64,000 nucleotides of DNA. Source: Pseudanabaena sp. PCC 6802. GTDB lineage: Bacteria; Cyanobacteriota; Cyanobacteriia; Pseudanabaenales; Pseudanabaenaceae. The notes under the pieces were generated by a model that had not been told where the DNA came from, made no database searches, and worked only from the letters and a program-made list of their open reading frames with translations. A program made the translations under genes and the position numbers. The stretch is from assembly GCF_000332175.1 (NCBI RefSeq), contig NZ_KB235910.1:736278-800277 (forward strand), given 5' to 3'. Of this stretch, positions 46,763 to 56,108 are shown piece by piece; positions within the stretch are counted from its first letter, which is position 1, and every line of letters begins with the position of its first letter.

Positions 46763-47845
46763 TTATTGCAGCGGGCACGGCATGGAAATTTGTCCAGACC
46801 AAGTGGTAAAGGTGCGTGCATCCTGGTAGTGCCTGGGCGTGTGCCTTAATAGATGCCAAGCTTCGCTGGCACTCAGGTAATGGAAGCGCTCTGGATAGTG
46901 AGTTCTAAGCAGTTCCTGCACGATGGGGTAGTAGTCAGAGTTAAGGGCAGGAAAAATGTGGTGCTCGGTGTGATACGAGAAATTCAGGTGCAGGAGATCG
47001 AAAAATTTGGGCACGCCAATGGAGACGCTGTTAGCGAGGGGATCGTTAACTTCTGTCATCGGGCAAATCATGTGATTTGTATAGACATAGAAAATGATGC
47101 CGCTATAGCCCAACCCGATGGGCAAAAAGTACCCGAGCAGGAGTTCGATCGCATCGAATTGCAAGTAGAACCAGATGCTAAGGTGAATTGCACAAATCAG
47201 GAGAAATTCCCCAGCGATCGCCGCTCTCTCTTTAGGGCGAACCGTAAAAGCGGCTGGCACGTAATCGACGGATTCCTGATTGAACAACAGAACTGCAGTT
47301 AAATTGCGAAAGGCATAGATACCCCATGCAGTTGCCATGCCCGCGATCAGCCAAACCGGATTTACGAGTAAGGAAGGCACAAACAGGTTTTGAATCCATT
47401 TCCCCCAAGTGTTGGGCTGACTGTAGAGGTAATTGCGATCGGGATCGGCGAGGGAGTTGGTCTTATTATGGTGTACGCGATTGTGAACTGCCTGCCAAAG
47501 TGTCGGTGGCATCCATAACATGCTCAATCCCAGCAAGCAGATCGATCGCTGCCAGAAATAATTCTTAACGACACTGCCATGCATCAGATCGTGGGAACTA
47601 AATAGCAATACGATAACGCTGTTTCCCATTACCACCGAGAGGGGTAAATACAACCAGCATAGGTATACAGGGATGCGATCCAGGTAAGTCGCGATCGCCC
47701 AACCCACAATCAAAATTGCGATGTTAATCAATAGGATCGCCAGCTTGCTTGGGTCGGGTTGAAATGCCTCAGCAGGTAGGAAGGGACGCAATTTCTTGGC
47801 ATATTCCGCCTGTGGGATCGGGTGCTCTGCAGTCATGACATTCAC
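46763..47845 (-). CDS. Membrane fatty-acid desaturase / hydroxylase
   Basis: 360 residues with four or more hydrophobic segments. Three histidine boxes bind the di-iron centre: HDLMHG, HNRVHH (in AVHNRVHHNKTN) and HTEHHIFP. Family COG3239 / FA_desaturase. Not one of the canonical DesA/B/C by box spacing that I can confirm, so the double-bond position is unknown. It diverges from a CFA-type methyltransferase gene 163 bp away, suggesting joint modification of a lipid. Confidence 0.88.
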   Translation of the reverse strand: MNVMTAEHPIPQAEYAKKLRPFLPAEAFQPDPSKLAILLINIAILIVGWAIATYLDRIPVYLCWLYLPLSVVMGNSVIVLLFSSHDLMHGSVVKNYFWQRSICLLGLSMLWMPPTLWQAVHNRVHHNKTNSLADPDRNYLYSQPNTWGKWIQNLFVPSLLVNPVWLIAGMATAWGIYAFRNLTAVLLFNQESVDYVPAAFTVRPKERAAIAGEFLLICAIHLSIWFYLQFDAIELLLGYFLPIGLGYSGIIFYVYTNHMICPMTEVNDPLANSVSIGVPKFFDLLHLNFSYHTEHHIFPALNSDYYPIVQELLRTHYPERFHYLSASEAWHLLRHTPRHYQDARTFTTWSGQISMPCPLQ

Positions 47846-48008
47846 GAACTTGTATGAATCGCGTGTGAATTTTATTATTCTCGCAGACTTGGGATTGTAT
47901 ATTTTTCTGTGGTAGTTAACAATTTCAAATATAAGTATGCTTTTCTAGTGAGTAGGTTGGAATACCAGAGGTTCGATCGCAACAAATCAATAACTCAGGA
48001 GGATCGCC

Positions 48009-49142
48009 ATGATCGCTACATCGCAAACATCATCCATCGATCGCTATCTACCCCTTTGGGGCGATATCAATCAAAAAAATCCTCTCGCCTACAAAACAAC
48101 GCGCTTGGCAGTTTCAGCCGTAAATGCCGTACAGATGGCAGTAGCAGAAGCCTATATTAATGGATTGGAAGTGCCGGATGCCGCATTAATCTCTCTATTT
48201 AAAACCTGCATGCCCGTCTTTTTTAAGCACTTCCCAGCTCTACTCGCCCCCTACGAGTGGGTTTTACAAGAGACCGAGCATATGGCAGAAGGATCTAAAG
48301 ATCTAATGGACATCCAATATGACTTGCCTCAGGAAATGCTAAACGTCATGCTCGGTGATAGCGACATTATTTACCCCAAGTACAGTATGGGCTTGTGGGA
48401 AAAAGGAGCGGAGAACCTCGAACAATCCCAAATGCAGATGATCGACGACTTAATTGAGAAGCTCGATATTCAAGATGGCGATCGCATTCTCGATTTTGGC
48501 TGCGGTTGGGGCTGCGTGCCAAATTACATCATGTCTAAGTTCCCCAACGTGCAGTTTACGGGATTGAATCTCAGTCACCATCAATGCAACTACATGCGGC
48601 AAAAGATGCAAGATCCCAAGAGCCAACTCAGTTCCGGTAGATTTACCCTATTGGAGATGGATTTAAACGATGCTCGCTTCGATACAAAATTCGACAAAAT
48701 TCTCTCCGTTGGCGTGTTCTGTCATGTGGGAAATCTCACGCAATCGTTCCAAAAGCTAGCTTCGTTCTTGAAGCCGGGCGGGAAGGTGTTTATCCACATC
48801 ATTACCGTGCGCACTCCCAACAACATCTCCAGCCCGTTCACGCACAAATATATTTTCCCTCACGGACGCTATTGGAATTTCGATGCCGTACCCAGCCATA
48901 ATAAAGATCTCAAAACAATTAAACGCTGGTATCTCAATGGAATCAACTATCATAAAACATTCTTTACCTGGCTGCAGAACTTTGACGCACACCAATCTAC
49001 GGTGAAAGATTTAAACTACAACATGGACTATGCCAAGTTCCGCCGGATCTGGCGATTTTATTTGATGTGGTTGGGGACTAATTTCGCCACCTGCGATGGC
49101 GAATATAACGGCAACGGTCAATTCCTAATGGTTCATGCCTAA
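48009..49142 (+). CDS. CFA synthase / coclaurine N-methyltransferase-like SAM methyltransferase
   Basis: 377 residues. Strong ribosome site AGGAGG at 47997-48002. SAM-binding motif ILDFGCGWGCVPNYI, LNLSHHQCNYMRQ, and FDKILSVGVFCHVGN. The C-terminal YIFPHGRYWNFDAVPSHN and RRIWRFYLMWLGTNFA pattern is that of cyclopropane-fatty-acyl-phospholipid synthases and the related coclaurine N-methyltransferases. Divergent from a desaturase gene, which favours a lipid-tail substrate (methylation or cyclopropanation of the new double bond). Overlaps the next convergent gene by 18 bp. Confidence 0.8.
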   Translation: MIATSQTSSIDRYLPLWGDINQKNPLAYKTTRLAVSAVNAVQMAVAEAYINGLEVPDAALISLFKTCMPVFFKHFPALLAPYEWVLQETEHMAEGSKDLMDIQYDLPQEMLNVMLGDSDIIYPKYSMGLWEKGAENLEQSQMQMIDDLIEKLDIQDGDRILDFGCGWGCVPNYIMSKFPNVQFTGLNLSHHQCNYMRQKMQDPKSQLSSGRFTLLEMDLNDARFDTKFDKILSVGVFCHVGNLTQSFQKLASFLKPGGKVFIHIITVRTPNNISSPFTHKYIFPHGRYWNFDAVPSHNKDLKTIKRWYLNGINYHKTFFTWLQNFDAHQSTVKDLNYNMDYAKFRRIWRFYLMWLGTNFATCDGEYNGNGQFLMVHA

Positions 49143-50213
49143 TTGTCCAGCCATCAGTGCTTCAATGCGCTGTAGCAAATCTGCTTGCGTCCATCCTTGA
49201 TAGAGAGAAGCGGCGATCGCCGCTCCCCCCGCTCCTACCCCTTCTTTGACGAATCCCTGTTCGTAGGCGCGTAACTGTGGATAATAGGAATTGGTGAAAC
49301 TGAGTTGAGCAGCCAGGAGCGGCACATCGCCAATATTTTCCGCCAAACCCACCGTATCGCCGGTGGGATCTTCCGCCACCCACCGCGTCGTACCTACCAC
49401 AATCCGTTCTGGATTCCAGATCTTGCGAGTAGCCCTCGCCAAGGCGTACACCGCCAGCATTTGCGTCCCACCTGCCAGCAACACGCCGACATGACGACTA
49501 GCTGCGATCGCGATCGCAGCCGCTACAATTTGCATCGGATCGCCGACCGCTGCCGCAATCTCCCACGCGGTTGCAGGTTTTGCCAGCTTGGCATTTTGGA
49601 TGCCCTGTCGGACTAATTCCCACTTTTGACCGTGGTTGCAAATAGGATGGGAGCTATTCACCTTGTCTTGAGCGTTAATTCCCAATGCGGTCAGTACGGC
49701 CAGAGCCGTAGTCGTGCCTCCCACAACGCATTCACTGAGAATTACATATGCGCCCTGTCGTGCCAGTTGCTCTCCCCAGATCAGACCCTGCTGCCAGAGA
49801 TGCATTACTGTAGCTAAAGGTAAAGCCCGTCCCGTACTTAAACAATTCGCAGGCTTCCCATCTAGATCGATATGCTCTACGGTTGGCGGTGCGAGTAACC
49901 CGGCATTGAAAATATACAGAGGTAAATTCTGCCCTGCTACTACTGCACGCGAAATCAAAACTGGTGAAGCTCCAGAAACTAAAGGTGGCAGGGGGAAATG
50001 AATATTCTGACCTGTTGCTAGAAACTCAGCATCGGCGATCGCCGTATATCGCCGCGATTCCGGCGTTGCCCCAGCAGCGGAGATCCCCGGAATTAAGCCA
50101 GTTGCCGTAAACCCTAACACGCAAGCAAAGACTGGTTGGCGACCGCGATAGGTTTGCAGCCAGCGATCGGCTTCAGACAATTGCGTATACGCTCGGATCG
50201 TGGTGATTTGCAT
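49125..50213 (-). CDS. TIGR00303/UPF0284 family, CobT-like phosphoribosyltransferase homologue
   Basis: 362 residues from ATG 50213 (MQITTIRAYTQLSEADRWL); the frame stays open 17 codons further up, but that part lacks family features. Motifs: VLGFTATGLIPGISAAG, ECVVGGTTTALAVLTALGI, GVLLAGGTQMLAVYALA, EGVGAGGAAIAA. Homologous to nicotinate-nucleotide:dimethylbenzimidazole phosphoribosyltransferase CobT. Role in cobamide synthesis is presumed but not certain. Confidence 0.85.
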   Translation of the reverse strand: MQITTIRAYTQLSEADRWLQTYRGRQPVFACVLGFTATGLIPGISAAGATPESRRYTAIADAEFLATGQNIHFPLPPLVSGASPVLISRAVVAGQNLPLYIFNAGLLAPPTVEHIDLDGKPANCLSTGRALPLATVMHLWQQGLIWGEQLARQGAYVILSECVVGGTTTALAVLTALGINAQDKVNSSHPICNHGQKWELVRQGIQNAKLAKPATAWEIAAAVGDPMQIVAAAIAIAASRHVGVLLAGGTQMLAVYALARATRKIWNPERIVVGTTRWVAEDPTGDTVGLAENIGDVPLLAAQLSFTNSYYPQLRAYEQGFVKEGVGAGGAAIAASLYQGWTQADLLQRIEALMAGQLGMNH

Positions 50214-50309
50214 GCGAAGGTTAATATCCAGATCGCAGTGGGGTGCCCTGCGATCGCAGTTCATTTGAAAAACGCTATAAAGCTATAGCTGGCAATGTCC
50301 GTAAGGGCA

Positions 50310-52124
50310 TTAACGCTTGGAGGGAAGGGGCTTGGCGCTCTTTGCTTTTTGCTTGAGTTTCATATACGCCTCAATGACTTGAACTACCTTGGGGCCCTGT
50401 TTAGAACCACCACCGCCGCCAGAGTTTTCGCCAAACGATACTACTAAAATCTCGGGTTTGTCGGCAGGTGCGTAGCCCGCAAACCAGGTATGGGAAGAAC
50501 GGGGTGGATCTTCAGCAGTGCCAGACTTGCCCGCCACCGGCACTGAAGCATTGTTTAAAGCTTGCGCCGTACCAAATGTGATTACACCTCTTAACCCCTC
50601 CCGCAGTACCTTAATCGTACTGGGAGCGAGATTTAACGACTTACGCCATACCTTTGACTCGGCGTTATCGAGTAGTATATGGGGTTTGATCAGATAACCG
50701 CCATTGGCAGGAACAGAAGCCATTACTGCTACCTGAAGGGGGCTAGCCTGGAGGTCACCTTGCCCAATGGACATATTAATAGTGTTGCCCTCGTACCAGA
50801 TGTCGTTCAGTACCTTTTTCTTCCAGGCGGGGTCGGGGACTAGACCTGGTGCTTCTTCATCGCTCAACTCTATGCCTGTGCGAGAACCAAAGCCAAACTT
50901 GCGCGACCATGCCGCCAATGACTCTACACCAACCCTCCTTCCTACTTGGTAGAAGAAAGTATCGCTACTAAAGGCAAGTGCCTCGGGGAAGCCAATCGTA
51001 CCAAAACCAGCATTATTATGATCCCAGAACTGAATGCCCCCTATTTCCAAATAGGCAGCCGTAGATAATACATCGTCGGGCGAAAATTTCTTGGTTTCTA
51101 GTCCGGCTGTAGTCGTAATAATTTTATACGTACTGGCTGGGGGATAGCCCTGTAGCGCGCGGTTGACAAAGGGGTGATCCTCCGCTTGCAAACGCTTCCA
51201 GATCGCATCGGTAATTTTGGATGAAAACACGTTAGGGTCAAATGTAGGGCGGCTAGCCATTGCCAACACCTCACCGTTATTGGGATCGATCGCCAGGATC
51301 GCACCTTGCATATTACCGAGGGCAGATTCTGCTGCTTTTTGTAGATCGAGATCGACAGTCAAATGTACGGATTTACCAGGTTTAGGAGGCTTTTGCCCTA
51401 AAACGCGAATCACTTTTCCCCACGCATCAACCTCTACTTGCTGTCCTCCCCAAGTACCGCGTAACTTTGACTCAAAGGCTGATTCTACACCTGCTTTACC
51501 AATGACATCACCTAGACGGTAGCCCTTTGATTTGAGCTTATCTAGCTCCCAATCCGCAATCTCCCCAGTGTAGCCTATGATATGGGCAGCGATATCGCCA
51601 TTGGGATAGTAGCGCACTGCTTCGGGATCGACCTGAACTCCAGGCAACTCCCGACTGTGTTCGGATAGGTGGGTCACGATTTTGGGGCTAATCGCGCCGC
51701 TGACACGCACTAGATCGGCGGAGTTGTAACCTTTTTGTTCTAACTTTTGGAGGATGCTTTTGGCATCAATTCCCGTAATCTCAGACAGCTTGGCGATCGT
51801 GGCAGGCCATTTTTCCTTAGGCTGTGCCACTGGCCAAAGATAAATCACATGAGCCAGCCGACTAGAAGCAATTATCTTATCGTTGCGATCGAGAATACGT
51901 CCCCGTTCCGGAGCTTTAGCAACTAGACGGACGCGGTTGTTTTCGGCGAGTTGACGGTTGCGATCGCCCTCAACCACTTGTAGAAAGAATAACCTGCTCC
52001 CCAGTAAGAATATTAGAATAAACACGCTAAAGGCAAACAATATGCCTGCCTGTGTCCCCCTTCCCATCGTGCGGGTGGTAGCTTCTTTGGGTTTGACAAG
52101 TTTTTTCCTTTGGGTCAGGGTCAT
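50310..52124 (-). CDS. mrdA: Penicillin-binding protein 2 (transpeptidase)
   Basis: 604 residues. One N-terminal membrane helix (ILFAFSVFILIFLLGSRLFFLQ), a PBP dimerisation domain, then the transpeptidase: SxxK in PPASTYKII, second box SSDTFFYQVG, third box AGKSGTAEDP. Crosslinks peptidoglycan; the class B PBP2 type acts in cell elongation. The tail KQKAKSAKPLPSKR is basic and low-complexity. Monocistronic. Confidence 0.93.
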   Translation of the reverse strand: MTLTQRKKLVKPKEATTRTMGRGTQAGILFAFSVFILIFLLGSRLFFLQVVEGDRNRQLAENNRVRLVAKAPERGRILDRNDKIIASSRLAHVIYLWPVAQPKEKWPATIAKLSEITGIDAKSILQKLEQKGYNSADLVRVSGAISPKIVTHLSEHSRELPGVQVDPEAVRYYPNGDIAAHIIGYTGEIADWELDKLKSKGYRLGDVIGKAGVESAFESKLRGTWGGQQVEVDAWGKVIRVLGQKPPKPGKSVHLTVDLDLQKAAESALGNMQGAILAIDPNNGEVLAMASRPTFDPNVFSSKITDAIWKRLQAEDHPFVNRALQGYPPASTYKIITTTAGLETKKFSPDDVLSTAAYLEIGGIQFWDHNNAGFGTIGFPEALAFSSDTFFYQVGRRVGVESLAAWSRKFGFGSRTGIELSDEEAPGLVPDPAWKKKVLNDIWYEGNTINMSIGQGDLQASPLQVAVMASVPANGGYLIKPHILLDNAESKVWRKSLNLAPSTIKVLREGLRGVITFGTAQALNNASVPVAGKSGTAEDPPRSSHTWFAGYAPADKPEILVVSFGENSGGGGGSKQGPKVVQVIEAYMKLKQKAKSAKPLPSKR

Positions 52125-52226
52125 GCCGGATGAATGTAGAATGCAAAGAGTTTTTGGATTAACTGCGCCTTAATTTATCTAACTTTTACCTATTATTTAA
52201 CAACTATCTATAATCTCGATCTCTTT

Positions 52227-52622
52227 GTGAAAACTGAAAAAAGCAATTCATCCGATCCATTACCTCCAGAACAGTCAGAATGGCATGAAGTTGAAACTCA
52301 AATTCAGCAACTAGAGCAGGCATTGCAAGAGTTAAAGCAACGGCTAGCAAATGTTCGTGCTATGCAGAACGAACGCGCTCGGCTCAAGGAGCAGCAACAC
52401 GATCTGCGATCGCAACTACAAGGCTCGCCAGCTTCACCACAGCTAAAACAACAGTTAAAGCAAGATCTTGCCCAGATTAGCAGTCAATTGGATTTGTTGG
52501 AAGTAGACCTTGAAAGCCGCCTAATTTCCTGGAGTAGCTTTCGGGAACCCTTTTGGCAAATAGTTCGTTTTGGCGGCTTAGGTGTTCTGATTGGATTTGC
52601 CATAAAAAGTTGCACGGGCTAG
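52227..52622 (+). CDS. Coiled-coil protein with C-terminal membrane anchor
   Basis: 131 residues from GTG 52227. Residues about 17-95 form a long coiled coil (EVETQIQQLEQALQELKQRL, LKQDLAQISSQLDLLEVDLE), followed by a short tail helix (FGGLGVLIGFAIKSC). Looks like a conserved cyanobacterial hypothetical; function not recognised. Divergent from PBP2, with about 100 bp between starts. Confidence 0.7.
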   Translation: MKTEKSNSSDPLPPEQSEWHEVETQIQQLEQALQELKQRLANVRAMQNERARLKEQQHDLRSQLQGSPASPQLKQQLKQDLAQISSQLDLLEVDLESRLISWSSFREPFWQIVRFGGLGVLIGFAIKSCTG

Positions 52623-52651
52623 AGGACTTGCGGTTAAATAGCGCCCCAACC

Positions 52652-52706
52652 ATAGGATGCGTTACGGCTAATGCCTAACACATCGCGGGTATCCTATGTT
52701 CGTGCA
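52652..52706. repeat. Short inverted-repeat element
   Basis: cataggatgcgttacggct ... cgcgggtatcctatg, with 8-bp inverted ends and a GCGTTACGGCTAA core resembling palindromes scattered in cyanobacterial intergenic regions. Between the coiled-coil gene and a small membrane-protein gene. Confidence 0.4.
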
Positions 52707-52757
52707 AATCCCTAGAGGATTGCTCCACTCGTTCAGGTTACCCAAAAATATTATGAC

Positions 52758-53015
52758 TTAGTCCCTAGGCATCCGACGATCGTTTTTGTTAGTGTCAGCA
52801 ATTTTAGTAATTACGCCGCTAGCGATCGCACCTGCCATCATAATACCCAGCGCCGGTTGAATTAATGGTTGCCACAACTGCTGCCACAGCCCCCACCCCA
52901 AGTTCACGTGCAGGGATTCAGCGGTTACTGCCACTACAAACCAAGCAAAAAAGAAAAATACTAAAAATAGATCGAATACGAGCGCCTTATTTAGCCAGCG
53001 CAGAAATGTTTCCAT
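52758..53015 (-). CDS. Small two-helix membrane protein
   Basis: 85 residues. Hydrophobic helices at about 13-33 (ALVFDLFLVFFFFAWFVVAV) and 48-70 (LWQPLIQPALGIMMAGAIASGVI); short charged tail KNDRRMPRD. Conserved-looking but not recognised. Lies 60 bp downstream of psbK on the same strand and may share its transcript. Confidence 0.6.
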   Translation of the reverse strand: METFLRWLNKALVFDLFLVFFFFAWFVVAVTAESLHVNLGWGLWQQLWQPLIQPALGIMMAGAIASGVITKIADTNKNDRRMPRD

Positions 53016-53075
53016 AGCCTTTAAAAGTGAAGGGCAATCTCAACAATTGCCCCACATACATTTATATTAAGTTCT

Positions 53076-53213
53076 TTATTTAAAACCAACCGCTGCTTGC
53101 CAGACAAAAGCCAGCAACAAAAAGAAAATAGGAATTACAGGTAGTACGTCAATCAATGGATCGAACATTCTGTATGCTTCGGGCAAAACTGCCAATAGCA
53201 TTGATAATTGCAT
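53076..53213 (-). CDS. psbK: Photosystem II reaction centre protein K
   Basis: 45 residues, easily missed because of length. The precursor [20 protein letters not shown], then [20 protein letters not shown] and AVGFK matches PsbK: the mature protein starts at the conserved KLPEAY-like site and has a single helix with DVLPVIP...[17 protein letters not shown] lies 11 nt before the ATG. PsbK sits at the periphery of photosystem II near CP43 and stabilises it. Confidence 0.93.
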   Translation of the reverse strand: MQLSMLLAVLPEAYRMFDPLIDVLPVIPIFFLLLAFVWQAAVGFK

Positions 53214-53328
53214 CTAAAGGCTAACCTCCTTCAATATTTAACCAGCATTTTATCACGTAGAGATTCCCGTATTTGCTAGACTCAAGTTTGCTGTGTCAGA
53301 TAATTCCTTAATCTTGGAACCGCTCGTT

Positions 53329-53802
53329 ATGTCAGCATCTAAAGTTGTTAATTCCCTAAGGTTAAACTTCCGGTTAATGTGGCAAACTGCCAAAACTCTG
53401 CTTTTAGCTGGATTGATTTGCCTAATGGCCTGGGTAATTAGTCCGCCAGTTGGAGCCGCTACCCAAATTAAGCTCACCAATCTTACCTACGAGCAGTGCC
53501 CGGAGGGGATGGGTAAAAACATCGTGTTGGGTGGTGGTGTAATGTCAGCCAGATGTTTTTTGGTCAAAGGCAAGGCACTTAATCCTACGAATAAGACCGT
53601 CTTTGATGCAGATATATTTGGACGAGTTTATGATGTCAATGGTAATGATGTAATACCGGAACGCAATCGTCTGGGGGCAATTCCCGAAGTGCCGCCCGGA
53701 GAAAGTGATTTTGAAATGATGCTCAGCGTACCTGCCGATCAAGAACCACCGCTGACCTTGAAGCAGTTTAAAGCTTCTGGGTTTACGGCACGGGTGCGTT
53801 AG
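53329..53802 (+). CDS. Exported FxLYD-like domain protein
   Basis: 157 residues from ATG 53329; an in-frame GTG at 53293 would add 12. Signal or anchor helix (AKTLLLAGLICLMAWVISPPVGAA), then one beta-sandwich: LTNLTYEQCPEG, FLVKGKALNPTNKTVFDADIFGRVYDVNG, PPGESDFEMMLSVP. The order (xxVxGxxxNxxxxxVxxxxVxxxxYDxxG...PGExxxF) resembles the FxLYD domain. Probably lumenal or periplasmic. Role unknown. Divergent from psbK. Confidence 0.65.
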   Translation: MSASKVVNSLRLNFRLMWQTAKTLLLAGLICLMAWVISPPVGAATQIKLTNLTYEQCPEGMGKNIVLGGGVMSARCFLVKGKALNPTNKTVFDADIFGRVYDVNGNDVIPERNRLGAIPEVPPGESDFEMMLSVPADQEPPLTLKQFKASGFTARVR

Positions 53803-53863
53803 TGTTTTGTGTTTGAATTAAAGTATTAGCTGAATTGCCCACCGCTTAAAGCCGATCGTCGCC

Positions 53864-55144
53864 ATGTCTCCTGAGAATCTCCCCATAGAAGAAGAAAACA
53901 TGTCCGCACCTTTACCGGTGGAGGATACATCTGCAACCACTAGTCAATCTAACCAATCTAGTCAAAGCGATCGCCTGAGCCAGTTTGAACAATCGGACGA
54001 ATTAGATGAATTGGGCGAATTAAGTGCGGACGAATTAAGCGCGCTGGACGATCTAAATGAGTTAATTAACAGTGCAGAGCCAATCGAAGCTCCTGACACC
54101 AGCAGTGCCGATCGCACCGACACCAGTCCTGAACTAGCGCTTGTATCAATTCCAGAATCAACGACCTTACAGCAGGAAGCAGATCGCCTGAAGGCAGAAA
54201 TCGAGCTACTCAAGACAACAAAGCAGGAGATTTTAGAGGCTCAGGTGCAGGAGTTACAGGCTGCAATAGTACGGGCAACCCAGGATAGTTTGGGCGATTT
54301 AGAAAAGCGCCAGCAGGAGTTGCAGGCAAGCATTGCCCTCCTGCAAAGGAAGCAAGAGCGACTGCAAAATGAGATGAAAACAACCTATGCGGGCGCATCT
54401 CAGGACATTGCCGTGCGCGTGCAGGGCTTTAAAGACTACCTGGTCGGTAGCTTACAGGATCTAGTGGCAAGCGCAGAAAAACTAGAGTTAGTTCCACCCA
54501 AAGCAGAGCCTCTAGCCGAACCAGTGGTAACAGCGAAACCACAGGTAGAAGAGTCGCCAATGCTGGCAGAACAAGCGTTTGAATCACAAAAACAAAGGAT
54601 CGAACAGCTACTAGAGCGCTATCGTACCTTACCCGATTACTATGGCCCCCCTTGGAAACTGCGGCGCACGTTCGAGCAGGTTCATGCCGATCGCGTTGCC
54701 AACTGGTTCCTAGCCCAAGCTGGTAGAGGTGCGATTCGCAGTATGGGCACCCGGCTGCAAAATATTCTAGTTGCCGCTGCTGTCGTATCAGTTCTGCGGG
54801 CTTTGTACGCTGACAAAGTGCGCATTCTGGTTTTAGCCACTTCCCCGGAACGTCTGGGAGAATGGCGGCGCGGCTTTCAAGATTGCCTGGGCATCGGTCG
54901 CGATAACTTCGGCCCTGAAAAAGGAGTTGTTTTATTTGAAGACCCCGATCCGCTATCGCTTAAAGGCGATCGCCTCGTCAGCGAAGGCTTAACCCCGCTC
55001 GTAATTATTGATGAAGCCGAGGAATACATCTCCGTCGATCTCCTGCGGTTCCCACTCATACTTGCCTACGGGCGCGATCCGCAAGCCAAACCCAGTTATG
55101 CGTCTAGGGATAAAGATAGAGATAGAGACTTTCGCGATTTCTAA
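53864..55144 (+). CDS. DUF3086 family protein
   Basis: 426 residues. An acidic low-complexity head (about 1-95, many Ser/Asp/Glu/Leu), a coiled coil (about 100-170, TTLQQEADRLKAEIELL, LQRKQERLQNEM), then the cyanobacterial DUF3086 domain (about 240-420: LPDYYGPPWKLRRTFEQVHADRVANWF, RLQNILVAAAVVSVLRAL, DRLVSEGLTPLVIIDEAEEYIS). No membrane segment. Function unknown. Confidence 0.82.
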   Translation: MSPENLPIEEENMSAPLPVEDTSATTSQSNQSSQSDRLSQFEQSDELDELGELSADELSALDDLNELINSAEPIEAPDTSSADRTDTSPELALVSIPESTTLQQEADRLKAEIELLKTTKQEILEAQVQELQAAIVRATQDSLGDLEKRQQELQASIALLQRKQERLQNEMKTTYAGASQDIAVRVQGFKDYLVGSLQDLVASAEKLELVPPKAEPLAEPVVTAKPQVEESPMLAEQAFESQKQRIEQLLERYRTLPDYYGPPWKLRRTFEQVHADRVANWFLAQAGRGAIRSMGTRLQNILVAAAVVSVLRALYADKVRILVLATSPERLGEWRRGFQDCLGIGRDNFGPEKGVVLFEDPDPLSLKGDRLVSEGLTPLVIIDEAEEYISVDLLRFPLILAYGRDPQAKPSYASRDKDRDRDFRDF

Positions 55145-55246
55145 GCCCCACCTCGTAAGGGTTTAGCATTTGTGACGAATGCTAGTGTTTGATGCGAAGA
55201 TTAGTAGACAAATGTCCCACCCCAACCCCTAACACCCATAAACCAA

Positions 55247-55933
55247 ATGCTAGAACTTGCCTTACTCCCCATCGCATACCTGCTCGGATCGATTCCCACT
55301 GGTTATATTGCTGGGCGTTTGGCAGGCATGGATATTCGCGAACATGGCTCCGGCTCGACGGGTGCCACTAATGTGTGGCGCTGCGTGGGCAAGGAAGCAG
55401 GCATTGCTGTATTTGCGATCGATTTACTCAAGGGTATACTGGCAGTTTGGTTAATGCAACGTGCGGAAGCGATTAGCGCCTGGCTGCGAGGGATTTTAGG
55501 AGACGGTCTGCCGTTTACTAGTGCTGGCACAGCATGGGGACAGGAATGGTTTGTCGTAGCAGCAGCCTTGCTGGTTTTATTCGGACATAGCCGCTCCTGC
55601 TGGATTGGGTTTAAAGGTGGCAAATCGGTGGCAACGGGCTTGGGAGTTATCCTGGGCATAAATTGGATTGCCGCTCTCGGAGCTTTTGGTTTGTGGCTGG
55701 CAACAATGGCAATTTGGCGTACCGTATCGATTAGTTCGATTATTGCGGCGATCGCTTCGCCCATATTAATGTTTGTGACGCGATCGCCACTTGCTTACGT
55801 CTTAATTACAGTGGTAGGCGGGCTGTTTGTGATCTGGAGGCACCGTTCTAATATCGAACGGATTCTACAAGGCAGAGAACCGCGCTTTGGTTCTCCCCAA
55901 ATAGAGCAGAATTCACAGGAACCCACGAGTTAA
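55247..55933 (+). CDS. plsY: Acyl-phosphate:glycerol-3-phosphate acyltransferase
   Basis: 228 residues. First acylation of glycerol-3-phosphate in phospholipid synthesis. Motifs of PlsY: YLLGSIPTGYIAGRLAGMDIREHGSGSTGATNVWR, LFGHSRSCWIGFKGGKSVATGLGVILGI and VIWRHRSNIERILQGREPRFG. About five membrane helices. Followed by repeat B3. Confidence 0.94.
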   Translation: MLELALLPIAYLLGSIPTGYIAGRLAGMDIREHGSGSTGATNVWRCVGKEAGIAVFAIDLLKGILAVWLMQRAEAISAWLRGILGDGLPFTSAGTAWGQEWFVVAAALLVLFGHSRSCWIGFKGGKSVATGLGVILGINWIAALGAFGLWLATMAIWRTVSISSIIAAIASPILMFVTRSPLAYVLITVVGGLFVIWRHRSNIERILQGREPRFGSPQIEQNSQEPTS

Positions 55934-55975
55934 CTAACGCGAATATGCCTAAACTTCCCGTATCGCGCGATCTAA

Positions 55976-56080
55976 TATAGCCGTAAACAGATCGGTTAGT
56001 GCGGGGGTGTGTGGGGGCTGCGCCCCCACGCAGGGGTTCCACCCCTGCACCCCATCCTAAACCTGTTGGCTATAGCTATA
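55976..56080 (+). repeat. Repeat family B, copy B3 (short form)
   Basis: 105 bp, TATAGCCGTAAACAGATCGG to GGCTATAGCTATA, with GTGGGGGCTGCGCCCCCAC and gcaggggttccacccctgc hairpins. No cassette. Sits between plsY and the TpsB gene. Confidence 0.8.
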
Positions 56081-56108
56081 ATTTTTGACCTAGGTTTCTG
56101 CAAACAGA

